A stretch of DNA of 64,000 nt from Gammaproteobacteria bacterium. Lineage in GTDB: Bacteria; Pseudomonadota; Gammaproteobacteria; JABHGC01. The translations under genes and the position numbers were made by a program. A model generated the notes under the pieces. It was not told the DNA's origin. It worked only from the letters and a program-made list of their open reading frames with translations, and ran no database searches. Location: assembly GCA_027077805.1 (NCBI GenBank), contig JALWTS010000015.1:1-64000 (forward strand). Direction: 5' to 3'. Positions 1 through 9,192 of this stretch are shown in pieces (the stretch's first letter is position 1; each line of letters begins with the position of its first letter).

Positions 1-3000
1 CCGATGCTTCAACGGTAACAATTCAAGAAATTGGCAATGATGTATCTTTTGCCAGTGATGTAACGGCAACTACTGATATTTTAATTGAAGATGTCTTAAA
101 TAATGTGAGTGTGGCAGGAACAACATCTGCGGTTAATGCGGAAATCAGTGCAGGCAATGACATTGATTTAGCCACAGTGACTTTGACAGGTAATTTAATT
201 GCGAATGCGGTCAATGATGCGACAGTAACAGGAACTTTAACTGCGGTAGATGCGACAGTGAATGCAGGTCATGATGCGAATTTAGCCACAGTAACTTTGA
301 CAGGTAATTTAATTGCGAATGCGGTCAATGATGCGACAGTGACGGGTACTTTAGGTGCTGTGAACGCCGAAATTCATGCAAATAATAATATCACTGTAGA
401 TGATGCGGTAACAGTAACTGATTTATTGCATTTAGATATCACGGAACAAGATGGGGTTGGTGGGGTTATTACTGCAAATAGTACCTTAACTGCAGGAACA
501 GTAGTAATCAATGGTACTAATGATGATGATGCAGTTGTATTAAATGGTAATGTATTAGCAACTGCGGTAGCCGACGACCCAGCAACTGATGGAGTTATTG
601 AAGGTAGTATTACTATTGATGATATTCATCAAGTTAAAATCAGCAATGATGTTAGCATTACTACTACCGCTGGTAGCATCTGGATTTATGATAATGTCGA
701 TGAGATTGTTTTAAACGGTGGTGTTGCTGGAACGAATAGTATTGTTGCGAATGGTGGTTCAGTTAATTTAGCAGCAGTGAATGATGGAAATACTACGGCT
801 CAGAACTTAACCGTTGATGTTGATGAAAATGTTACTCTAGTAACAGTTGATATTGAGGGTGATTTAGACATTGATTTTGGTTCTACTGATGCAACTGCTA
901 ATACTTTAGAAGCATGGGCATTATCCGCAAATAGTATTGATGTTATTGGTGATGATGATACAGGTAGTAATGATGATAACGATACAGCTACCTTTAATAA
1001 TACCGTAACTGCAACAGGTGCTCAGATTACTATTGATGGTGTTACGCAAATCAATTTCAAAGATGATGTGACTGCACAAACTGATTTAACGATTACTAAT
1101 ACTACAGATAAAGTTGATTTAGCGAAAGATGTTGATTTAGCTACTATTGACGGTTCTATCAGTATTAATAATAACGTCAACCGAATTTATCTAAGCGGTG
1201 ATGGTGGTGATAATAGTATTCGAGGTGGTGATACTTCAGGTAATTTAATCAATGTTGATTTAACGGATATTGTTGACAGCACTTCACCTGACAGTTTGAC
1301 CATTGAGTCAGAAGGTAATATTAGCTTAGATACTATTAACATTAGTGGTGATTTGGTGGTTAATGGTGATACAGGTGATGATCAAGTTGCTACAATTGCT
1401 GCTGATGAAGATATTAGTGCAGGTAGTGTTACCATCACTGGTAACGGCAGTAATGATACTTTAAATTTAGCTGCTGATGTTGATATTGCAGCTAATTCAG
1501 GTAGTGTGAGTATTGATATTGGTGGTATTGAAGGGGCTGGTAATTCAGTAATTAGTGCTTGGCATAATATTACTTTAACTACTGATAATGGTATGAATTT
1601 TGTTGGTGATTTAACTATCGATTTAAATGACGATGATACTATTAGCATTTTGACCGCTAATACAACAATAACAGCTAATTCTGTGACTGTAACGGGTACC
1701 AATGCCAGTGATAGTGCTAATTTTAATGGTGATGTTGCGGCAACAGCAGGTAGTATTGTGATGACAGATGTTACAACAGTTAACTTAAATACTGGTGTTG
1801 ATTTAAGTGCGACAGGTGGTAATGTCGAAATTATTGATGGTGTTAATACTATTGATTTAGTTGGTAATGGTGGTGATAATGCTATTACTGCAGGAACTGG
1901 ATCAGTTAGTTTAGCAGCTGTTACTGATAAAACTAATGATGTTGATACTACTGCTCCTAATAGTTTAACTGTTACTGCTGATGCTAATGTGACTTTAACC
2001 TCAATTGATATTGCCAACGATTTAGTGATACTAGCTGGTCAAGCTGTTGCGGATTCTACTTTAGCTGCTTTAGGTAATATTGAAGCAGGTAATATTAACC
2101 TTGATGGTGATGGTGCAACGACTGATGCTACTTTCAATGGCACGATTACTTCAACTTTAAGTAACTCAGGTAACGGCGATGTTGATATTGACAATATGGA
2201 TGTGGTGAATCTTAACGATCATTTGACAGCAAACAATAATGTTACTATTGGTGCGACTTTAGTTAATACACTTAATTTAGCCGAAAATGTCAATATTACT
2301 GCTCAAGATGGCGATGTTGATGTTACGCCAACTAGGATTGTCCTAAACGGTACCAATACTGGAAGCAATACGATTACAGCAACTAGTGGTTCCGTTGATT
2401 TAACTGATGTTACGGATACTAATGCCCAAAGTTTAACTGTTGTTGCCGATGAAAATATTAGTGTTGATAGCATTAATATTACTAATGCTTTGGGTATTCA
2501 GGTTGGGCAAAATGGTGATAGTGCTTTAACTGCGGATGGTTCACTTACTGCAGGTAATATCGTAGTGATTGGTGCAGGTAATGATGATGACTTCACATTC
2601 AATTCAACTGTAGAAGCGAATAATGCGAGTGGTGCAGGTGTTGATATGAGTGTGGCAGACAATATTACTTTTATTGATACATTAACTTCAGCTACTGCGA
2701 TTCGTATTTATGATGTTAATACCGATGTTAATTTTAATAGCACAGTAAGTGCTGGCAATGAAATTACCATTCATACCATTGGCAATGATGTTAATATTGG
2801 TAACGGTGATGCCACTGATGATATGACTGCAGGTACTTCTATTGATATTAACAATGTGACAGGTAATGTAAACTTGAATCAAGGGGTTGATTTACTAGCC
2901 CAAAATGGCAATATCTGGGTTTATGATAATATTGGTGGTGATGTTCAATTAGTAGGTGCCGCTGATGATACAAATACTGTTACTGCCGTTAATGGTTCTG

Positions 3001-6000
3001 TTAACTTAGCGGATGTCGTTGATGCTCCTGCTAATCAAAACTTAACAGTAACTGCTGACCTAGATGTTACTTTAGCCTCTGTTAGTATTGGTGGTGATTT
3101 AATTGTCAGCTTTGGTAATGGCACTGAAGGGGTATTAAATGCAGGTGCTTTAACTGCTAATACTATTACCATTGATGGTGATGATGATACTAATAATGTT
3201 GATGATAATGACACTGCGACATTTGAAGGTAATGTTACCGCAACTGGTACAGGTGATATTGATATTTCAGACATCAACGAAGTTATCTTAGTACCAAGTA
3301 TCACATTCTCTACTGCTAATGGTGATATTTTAATCAATGAAAATATTGGTAGCATTGCAATTATTGGTGATACTTCTGGCACTATTACCATGAACTCTGT
3401 TGGTGGTTCTGTAAATCTAGGTGCTGTCAATGATGGTGATGCAATTAGCCAATCTTTAACCGTTAATGCCGATGAAAATGTAACCTTAACCTCTATTGAT
3501 ATTGGTAATGATCTAGTGATTACTTTTGGTAATGGGGTGGGTGGTGTATTAACGGCAGGTAACTTAAGTGCGAATTCAATCGATGTTGATGGTACTGATG
3601 TTGATGATGATACCGCAAACTTTAATGGTACAGTAACTTCTACAGGTGGTGATATTGATGTTAATTTAGTTAATCAAATCACCTTTAATCAAGCAGTAGA
3701 TGCTGGTGCGAATGTTAATATTGATAATGCCGGTAATGTCAGTACTTTGACGTTTGTTAGTACGGTGAATGCAGGTACTAATTTAGATATTAACAATGTC
3801 AACCAAGTCAATTTCCAAGGCAATGCGGTTGCAGGCAATGATATTGAAATTACTGATGTTGCAACTGAGGTTGATTTAGCGACTAATGTTAGTCTTACGG
3901 CAACCGCAGGTAATATATCCATTGATGTTGCAGGTAATATTGACTTAAGTGGTACTGGTGGCACTAACTGGATTAAAGCAACCGCAGGCAATGTTACCTT
4001 GACCAATATTATTGACAATGGTGCGCCAGAGGAATTAGTTATCTATGCAGGCCAGAATATTACTTTAGATACTGCTACCTTAGATAGTGATACGGGTGGT
4101 GGTGTAAGTCCTATTCTAACTATCAAAGTTGGTCAACAAGATGTGGGTACTTTAACTACCAATGATATTGAAGCAGGTGAAGTAAATATTACCGGCTTAG
4201 ATGATAATCCATTACTTGGTGAAGAAGATATTGTCAACCTAAATGGTAATGTGAATTCTGATTCTAGTGTTACTATTACCGATGCTTTGACTGTGAATTT
4301 AGCCAGTGATGTCGATATTACTGCCGATGATGGTAGTATTTGGATATTTGATAATATTGGTGGCATTGTATTAGATGGTGCAACCAGTAATATGACGGCA
4401 ACTAATGGTTCAATCAACTTAGCAGGTGTAACTGATAATACAGCGTCTAATTTAGTCATTGATGTCGATAAAAATGTTACTTTAGCAACGGTTGATATTG
4501 AGGGTGATTTAGATATTGACTTTGGTTCTACTGATGCAACTGCTAATACTTTAGAAGCATGGGCATTATCCGCAAATAGTATTGATGTTATTGGTGATGA
4601 TGATACAGGTAGTAATGATGATAACGATACAGCTACCTTTAATAGTACCGTAACTGCAACAGGTGCTCAGATTACTATTGATGGTGTTACGCAAGTCAAT
4701 TTTAAAGATGATGTGACTGCACAAACTGATTTAACGATTACTAATACTACAGATAAAGTTGATTTAGCGAAAAATGTTGATTTAGCAACAGTAACTGGTT
4801 CAATTGACATTGAGAATAATGTGAATCAAATCTTCCTTAGTGGTGACGGTGGTGACAATACTATTCTCGGTGGAACAGAGGCGGGTAGTTTTGCTAATGT
4901 GAATTTAACGGACATTATTGATGATAGTTCTCCTGATAGTTTAACCATTGGGTCCTCAGGTGATATGCAGTTGGATATCATTAATATTAGTGGTCGCTTG
5001 GTAGTTAATCTTGATACTGGTAATGATAATATTGGTGCTGTGTTGGATGCCGATGGTGATATTGATGCAAGTGATGTAAGCATTACAGGTAATAATGCGA
5101 ATGATATTGTTAACTTAGCGGAAAATATCGATATTATGGCTGGAAATGGTGGTGTTAATATCTTAGATTTAGCCACTGTTAATCTTACTGGTACAACGGC
5201 AACTTCACCTGAGACTGATACGAATATTATCACTGCCATCAATGGTTCAGTGGTCATTGATCCAAACATTGTGGATACGGGTAGCAATAACTTAGAAATC
5301 AATTCAGATCAAGATATTACTTTAAATGGTAGTGTGAACATTACAGGTGTATTAGACATTGATTTAGAAGTTGAAGATGCCATTGGTAATACCTTTACTG
5401 CAAATGATTCTTTAACCGCAGGTACGGTTGTAATCAGTGGTACAGGTGGTAAAGATGTGCTTGTCTTCAATGGTGATGTTACCGCTAATGCCGTCGCGGA
5501 TGATGTATTAACGGCAGATATTGAAGAAGGTAGCATTAGTATTGATACCATTGACCAAGTAAAATTGGATGATGGCGTAAATATGACAACTGTTGCAGGT
5601 AATATCTGGGTATTTGATGGCGTTAATAGCTTTGTCTTAAATGGTGATGTGGAAGGTACTAATACCATTACTTCAAATGGTGGTTCTGTCAACTTAACTG
5701 ATGTCAATGATGATGGTGATGATGCAAGTATCAATCAAAGTTTAACGATTGATGCCGATCAAAATGTTACCTTAGCAACGGTTGATTTAGGTAGTACCTT
5801 AACCATTAGTTTTGGTGATGATGCGAATGTTGGTGCATTGACAGAAGGTATATTAGAAGCAGGGAATTTAACTGTGGGTACTTTAGATGTTGATGGTAAT
5901 GAAGCAAATACAGGTGCGGATACGGCGAATTTCAATGGTACGGTTACGACAACCGTTGCTGATATTAATATCAACCAAGTGAGCCAAGTTAATTTCAATG

Positions 6001-8255
6001 AAGATGTCACCGCAAGTACTGATGTAACGATTAGTAATGTTGGTACCGAAGTAAATATTGCGGCTGAAGTGGATATTACTGCACAAAATGGTAATGTAAA
6101 TATTAAAGACAGTGTGGTTGATGGTACTGATGATGTTGCTCAAATTAATCTAAGTGGTGTTGGTGGTATCAATATTATTCAAGCCAGTGGTTCTGTTGAT
6201 TTAGCGGCAGTTATTGATAATGCAACAGATGTTGATGATCATGGTGATCCTGCGGAATTACAAATTGCAGCTGGAACTGATGTTGAGCTTACTTCCGTAT
6301 CAATTTCTAATATTTTAAATATTGATGTTTCTACTAATGATGCCTCTGCTGATACTTTAACTTCAGGAAGATTATTAGCAGGAACGATGACAGTAGATGG
6401 TTCAAGTATGGATGATACTTTCATCTTTAATGATACCGTGACTACTAGAAATGATGATAATGATGTTGGTGTCGTACAAGATAATAGTATTATCATTAAT
6501 CAAGCAAATTTGGTTGATTTAAATGGTGATGTTCGTGCGGAAACGGATTTAACCTTTACTAATATTTCTGAAATTGATATTGCTGAAAATGTCGATTTAA
6601 GAACCGCATCTGGTAGTATTACTGCTTCTACTGAGGGTAATGTTAGCGTGATAGATTTCAGTGGTGATTCAGGTACTAATATGATTATTTCAGGGGATAA
6701 TATTGATTTAACTGATCTAGTTGATAGTGGTACTCCAACTGAAATTGAAATCAGTGCTTACAACAATATCAACATTACTTCCGTTGATTTAGAGAATCGG
6801 ATTACTGTAAATGTTGATATTCTTCGTAATGATATGAATCTTGCTAGAAGTTCATCGAAATTTACCGTTGGTCAAGTTGATGCAGGTGATGTTGGGTTCT
6901 TTGGAACTGATAACAACGATGATATGACGGTTACTGGCACACTAACAGCAACTAATAATATTTCGATTGCACAAGCAGACCAAGTATATTTGTTGGATCA
7001 AGTTGATGCTGGTTTAAGCTTCTTAACGGATGAAATCAATGAGTTACATTTGGCTAATGTTGATTCTGGTTTAAGCCAAGATGTAACTGCTGATACTATT
7101 TACTTTAATGGTAATTTGTATCGTAACAAAGGCGCTGGTGATAGTGCTTATAAAGGAAATATTACTTTAACTTTTGATGGCCAAACTACAGTAAGTAATC
7201 ACTCTGGTGATATTACTATCACTGGAACTATTGATGGTGATACTTATCTTGCAATTTGGGCTGATAATGGTGATGATGACCAAACTATTAGCGTAGAAGG
7301 CAATGTTGGTGCTAAAACTCCTTTAGAACGTATTCGTGTAACAGCTGATAATATCTGGTTACATGATGTTCAGACTGTAGGAAGTCAAAAATACATTGGT
7401 GATGTATTCTTTAATAGTGCTTATGTTACTGAAAATAGTGTTTTCTTTATTGACGGTGATTTAGTATTAGGTAGTGATTCTAGTATTGATACTGGTAGTG
7501 GTGATGGCACTATTTTGATTACAGGTAATATTAATGGTTCTACTGCTGGTGAAGAAATCTTGGTGATGAGAGCTGGCAAAGGTCGGGTTCAAGTTGATGG
7601 TGATATTGGTAATACAGTGCGTTTAGAAACCCTTGATATTGAAGCGGCTAGAATTGACTTAAACCAAGATGTTACTACGCAGAAGTTTATTATTCTTAAC
7701 TCCACTGATGGTAATACAGTGGTTGATGGGGTGATTACCACAGAAACCTTGATTGTTGATGGTAGTAATGACTTTAATACTGAAAGTAATCCTGCTGACC
7801 TAAATGCCATTAACTTTGCCTGTGATGTTGATGGGGTTTGTTATACCACTGGTGTCATACCCAATATCCTATCAGGACTTGGTCGTGCTTTCTTTGATGG
7901 TACTTTAATTGATGCTTTCTTCAGGGAAACGAAAGACAAACGTTTAGTTGATGTTGATCCTGCTATCTATCAAGATATCGAATTATTTGGTATCATTGGT
8001 GATGGTGTGTTATTGCCATCTGATCAACGTACTGATGATGATGAGTTAGAATATATTCCAGACAGTGAAGCTAACTTAGATATTCAAGATGAATTTGGTC
8101 AACCTGTAAATGTGGTACATCCATCTGATTATCAGTATAATGAGACTTTAGAATTAGATGCTTCAGCTGAAACTGTAAATACAGCCTCTGACGATTCTGA
8201 AGAACAAAGTTGGTTAGCTCAATGGACAGGTATTAAGTTAACTAAATTATGGTAA
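1..8255 (+). CDS. Giant repetitive surface/secreted protein (adhesin-like), 5'-truncated by window edge
   Basis: The reading frame is open from base 3 to the stop at 8253-8255, giving at least 2,750 residues without the true start. The protein is very rich in Asp, Asn, Thr, Val, Gly and Ile, and very poor in Lys, Arg and Cys. About 13 diverged super-repeats of roughly 150-180 residues run from about 742 to 6790. Each has a G-S-V-(N/D)-L segment, then S-L-T-V-x-A-D-E-N-V-T-L, then a D-D-D-T-A-x-F-x-G-T-V segment. Alternating hydrophobic/polar short strands suggest a right-handed beta-helix as in filamentous haemagglutinin-like or S-layer-like exoproteins (inference). The last 150 residues are non-repetitive and hold the only two cysteines I see (codons at 7821 and 7839). 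No autotransporter barrel is visible at the C terminus. Signal peptide and any two-partner secretion domain would lie upstream of the window. The SapC-family gene next door supports a cell-surface role. Exact family unknown. Confidence 0.85.
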   Translation, partial: DASTVTIQEIGNDVSFASDVTATTDILIEDVLNNVSVAGTTSAVNAEISAGNDIDLATVTLTGNLIANAVNDATVTGTLTAVDATVNAGHDANLATVTLTGNLIANAVNDATVTGTLGAVNAEIHANNNITVDDAVTVTDLLHLDITEQDGVGGVITANSTLTAGTVVINGTNDDDAVVLNGNVLATAVADDPATDGVIEGSITIDDIHQVKISNDVSITTTAGSIWIYDNVDEIVLNGGVAGTNSIVANGGSVNLAAVNDGNTTAQNLTVDVDENVTLVTVDIEGDLDIDFGSTDATANTLEAWALSANSIDVIGDDDTGSNDDNDTATFNNTVTATGAQITIDGVTQINFKDDVTAQTDLTITNTTDKVDLAKDVDLATIDGSISINNNVNRIYLSGDGGDNSIRGGDTSGNLINVDLTDIVDSTSPDSLTIESEGNISLDTINISGDLVVNGDTGDDQVATIAADEDISAGSVTITGNGSNDTLNLAADVDIAANSGSVSIDIGGIEGAGNSVISAWHNITLTTDNGMNFVGDLTIDLNDDDTISILTANTTITANSVTVTGTNASDSANFNGDVAATAGSIVMTDVTTVNLNTGVDLSATGGNVEIIDGVNTIDLVGNGGDNAITAGTGSVSLAAVTDKTNDVDTTAPNSLTVTADANVTLTSIDIANDLVILAGQAVADSTLAALGNIEAGNINLDGDGATTDATFNGTITSTLSNSGNGDVDIDNMDVVNLNDHLTANNNVTIGATLVNTLNLAENVNITAQDGDVDVTPTRIVLNGTNTGSNTITATSGSVDLTDVTDTNAQSLTVVADENISVDSINITNALGIQVGQNGDSALTADGSLTAGNIVVIGAGNDDDFTFNSTVEANNASGAGVDMSVADNITFIDTLTSATAIRIYDVNTDVNFNSTVSAGNEITIHTIGNDVNIGNGDATDDMTAGTSIDINNVTGNVNLNQGVDLLAQNGNIWVYDNIGGDVQLVGAADDTNTVTAVNGSVNLADVVDAPANQNLTVTADLDVTLASVSIGGDLIVSFGNGTEGVLNAGALTANTITIDGDDDTNNVDDNDTATFEGNVTATGTGDIDISDINEVILVPSITFSTANGDILINENIGSIAIIGDTSGTITMNSVGGSVNLGAVNDGDAISQSLTVNADENVTLTSIDIGNDLVITFGNGVGGVLTAGNLSANSIDVDGTDVDDDTANFNGTVTSTGGDIDVNLVNQITFNQAVDAGANVNIDNAGNVSTLTFVSTVNAGTNLDINNVNQVNFQGNAVAGNDIEITDVATEVDLATNVSLTATAGNISIDVAGNIDLSGTGGTNWIKATAGNVTLTNIIDNGAPEELVIYAGQNITLDTATLDSDTGGGVSPILTIKVGQQDVGTLTTNDIEAGEVNITGLDDNPLLGEEDIVNLNGNVNSDSSVTITDALTVNLASDVDITADDGSIWIFDNIGGIVLDGATSNMTATNGSINLAGVTDNTASNLVIDVDKNVTLATVDIEGDLDIDFGSTDATANTLEAWALSANSIDVIGDDDTGSNDDNDTATFNSTVTATGAQITIDGVTQVNFKDDVTAQTDLTITNTTDKVDLAKNVDLATVTGSIDIENNVNQIFLSGDGGDNTILGGTEAGSFANVNLTDIIDDSSPDSLTIGSSGDMQLDIINISGRLVVNLDTGNDNIGAVLDADGDIDASDVSITGNNANDIVNLAENIDIMAGNGGVNILDLATVNLTGTTATSPETDTNIITAINGSVVIDPNIVDTGSNNLEINSDQDITLNGSVNITGVLDIDLEVEDAIGNTFTANDSLTAGTVVISGTGGKDVLVFNGDVTANAVADDVLTADIEEGSISIDTIDQVKLDDGVNMTTVAGNIWVFDGVNSFVLNGDVEGTNTITSNGGSVNLTDVNDDGDDASINQSLTIDADQNVTLATVDLGSTLTISFGDDANVGALTEGILEAGNLTVGTLDVDGNEANTGADTANFNGTVTTTVADININQVSQVNFNEDVTASTDVTISNVGTEVNIAAEVDITAQNGNVNIKDSVVDGTDDVAQINLSGVGGINIIQASGSVDLAAVIDNATDVDDHGDPAELQIAAGTDVELTSVSISNILNIDVSTNDASADTLTSGRLLAGTMTVDGSSMDDTFIFNDTVTTRNDDNDVGVVQDNSIIINQANLVDLNGDVRAETDLTFTNISEIDIAENVDLRTASGSITASTEGNVSVIDFSGDSGTNMIISGDNIDLTDLVDSGTPTEIEISAYNNINITSVDLENRITVNVDILRNDMNLARSSSKFTVGQVDAGDVGFFGTDNNDDMTVTGTLTATNNISIAQADQVYLLDQVDAGLSFLTDEINELHLANVDSGLSQDVTADTIYFNGNLYRNKGAGDSAYKGNITLTFDGQTTVSNHSGDITITGTIDGDTYLAIWADNGDDDQTISVEGNVGAKTPLERIRVTADNIWLHDVQTVGSQKYIGDVFFNSAYVTENSVFFIDGDLVLGSDSSIDTGSGDGTILITGNINGSTAGEEILVMRAGKGRVQVDGDIGNTVRLETLDIEAARIDLNQDVTTQKFIILNSTDGNTVVDGVITTETLIVDGSNDFNTESNPADLNAINFACDVDGVCYTTGVIPNILSGLGRAFFDGTLIDAFFRETKDKRLVDVDPAIYQDIELFGIIGDGVLLPSDQRTDDDELEYIPDSEANLDIQDEFGQPVNVVHPSDYQYNETLELDASAETVNTASDDSEEQSWLAQWTGIKLTKLW
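132..359 (+). repeat. Two tandem 114-bp units inside the giant gene
   Basis: Unit 1 (132-245) and unit 2 (246-359) align without gaps and encode 38 residues each. The shared core is L-A-T-V-T-L-T-G-N-L-I-A-N-A-V-N-D-A-T, and differences are concentrated in the first third. The sequence after 360 begins like a third unit but then diverges. The unit length is a multiple of three, so copy number can change without breaking the frame. Confidence 0.85.
846..1140 (+). repeat. Direct repeat copy A (near-identical to 4491-4785)
   Basis: This stretch of about 295 bp matches 4491-4785 with about six substitutions by eye. Most differences are silent, plus Asn/Ser, Ile/Val and Asp/Asn changes. The offset is 3,645 bp (1,215 codons), so the frame is kept. 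Flanking super-repeat sequence is much more diverged, which suggests recent duplication or gene conversion. Confidence 0.9.
4491..4785 (+). repeat. Direct repeat copy B (near-identical to 846-1140)
   Basis: This is the second copy of the 295-bp direct repeat; see copy A. Similarity drops abruptly at both ends: upstream of the shared V-D-I-E-G-D-L codons, and after the V-D-L-A-T codons. Confidence 0.9.
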
Positions 8256-8284
8256 ACTTACGATAGGTAGTTTGTACGCAAAAC

Positions 8285-8324
8285 CTTTATAGCGACTGCA
8301 ATGTAGTGTCGTGTCGCTATGAGG
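8285..8324 (+). other. Imperfect 12-bp stem-loop between the giant gene and the SapC gene
   Basis: Arms 8285-8296 and 8313-8324 pair around a perfect 8-bp core (ATAGCGAC / GTCGCTAT) extended by wobble pairs, with a 16-nt loop. No T-tract follows, so it is not a classic intrinsic terminator. It could be a processing or stability element of the giant mRNA. Nothing else is recognised in the 8256-8370 gap. Confidence 0.35.
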
Positions 8325-8370
8325 TAAACGTAAGGCTTGCAATTATGGTAAAATTTTAAGGAGTTAATTT

Positions 8371-9126
8371 ATGAGTGCAGAACAAGCTCTGCCGTTATTT
8401 TATAAAAAAGTTATGCCGATTATGAAAAATCGTCATAGCGATTGGAAAATTGCAAAACATCAAGATTTTAATTTTGCAGGAGAAACGAATTCGGTTTTTT
8501 TGACGACAGTTGAATTTATTCAAGCCGCAAAATATTATCCTATTGTTTTCAGTAAAACAGGTGATGGTTTATTTCCAGTCGTATTATTAGGATTAGGTGA
8601 TAAACAAAATTTGTTTGTTAACGCTTCAGGACAATGGGATGTGCCTTATGTGCCTGCTTATGTGCGTCGCTATCCGTTTATTTTAGCGAGTAAAGATGGT
8701 AAAACCCATACCGTTTGTATTGATGAACAGTTTTCAGGGATTAATCAAGACGATGGTGAACCCTTATTTTTAGAAAATGGTGAATATAGCGAATATTTAG
8801 ATCGTTCTGTTAATTTTCTAAAAGAATATGAAGCACAAGTACAATTATCCCGTGATTTTGCTTCACAACTGCAAACTTTAGATTTATTAGAGCCAACACA
8901 AGCTCAGATTGATTTAAAAGGCAGTGGTGAATTTGCATTAACTGGTTTTTCAGTCATTAGTCGGGAACGATTGGCAAAATTAGATTCGACTACTATTGAA
9001 CAATTATTCCGTAGTGGTAGATTGGAATTGATCTATGCCCATCTTGCTTCTTTAAGTAATTTTGATGGTTTATTAAAACGTCATATGATGCTTTCTGGAA
9101 GCCAATCTAGTCAAACGCAACACTAA
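8371..9126 (+). CDS. SapC family protein
   Basis: This 251-residue protein has the length and pattern of the SapC family: an N-terminal L-P-L-F-Y-K-K-V segment, the central W-D-V-P-Y-V-P-A-Y-V-R-R-Y-P-F block near residues 90-106, and a conserved L-x-Y-L-D-R-x-V-x-F-L segment. The family is named from the Campylobacter fetus S-layer locus and is often found beside large surface proteins; its biochemical role is not settled. No signal peptide or membrane segment is evident. The ATG is preceded by AAGGAG at 8358-8363, ideally spaced. The position directly downstream of the giant repetitive exoprotein suggests a role in its display, secretion or assembly (inference). The 115-bp spacer leaves it open whether the two are cotranscribed. 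Confidence 0.85.
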   Translation: MSAEQALPLFYKKVMPIMKNRHSDWKIAKHQDFNFAGETNSVFLTTVEFIQAAKYYPIVFSKTGDGLFPVVLLGLGDKQNLFVNASGQWDVPYVPAYVRRYPFILASKDGKTHTVCIDEQFSGINQDDGEPLFLENGEYSEYLDRSVNFLKEYEAQVQLSRDFASQLQTLDLLEPTQAQIDLKGSGEFALTGFSVISRERLAKLDSTTIEQLFRSGRLELIYAHLASLSNFDGLLKRHMMLSGSQSSQTQH

Positions 9127-9168
9127 TATTATTAGATTGCTTTTACTATATTACAATGTTTTGCTATT

Positions 9169-9191
9169 TAAGCCCCTAATTCAGGGGCTTA
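9169..9191. terminator. Bidirectional terminator hairpin between convergent genes
   Basis: An 8-bp perfect stem (TAAGCCCC / GGGGCTTA) with a 7-nt loop lies between the SapC gene stop and the stop of the convergent gene at 9193. T-runs on both sides are short. Its position between two converging genes favours a shared terminator. Confidence 0.7.
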
Positions 9192-9192
9192 T

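Larger units (their letters stand above)
742..6790 (+). repeat. Array of about 13 diverged super-repeats (~170 aa each) in the giant protein
   Basis: Counting the conserved G-S-V-N-L / S-L-T-V-x-A-D-E-N-V-T-L landmark gives about 13 occurrences, the first near 751 and the last near 6700. The mean spacing is about 500 nt. Copies differ widely except for the pair listed separately. Boundaries are approximate, because the repeat is a protein-level pattern rather than a DNA-level one. Confidence 0.7.

Noticed and set aside
1382..6496. Several long reverse-strand open frames opposite the giant gene (for example 1382-2017, 4826-5302, 5309-5734)
   Set aside because: They arise from the biased, repetitive codon content of the sense strand. 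They have no ribosome-binding sites, no recognisable motifs, and composition that mirrors the sense repeats.
1..8255. Tandem repeats of the giant gene as a CRISPR-like array
   Set aside because: Repeats are long, coding, in frame and diverged, with no short identical repeat/spacer pattern.
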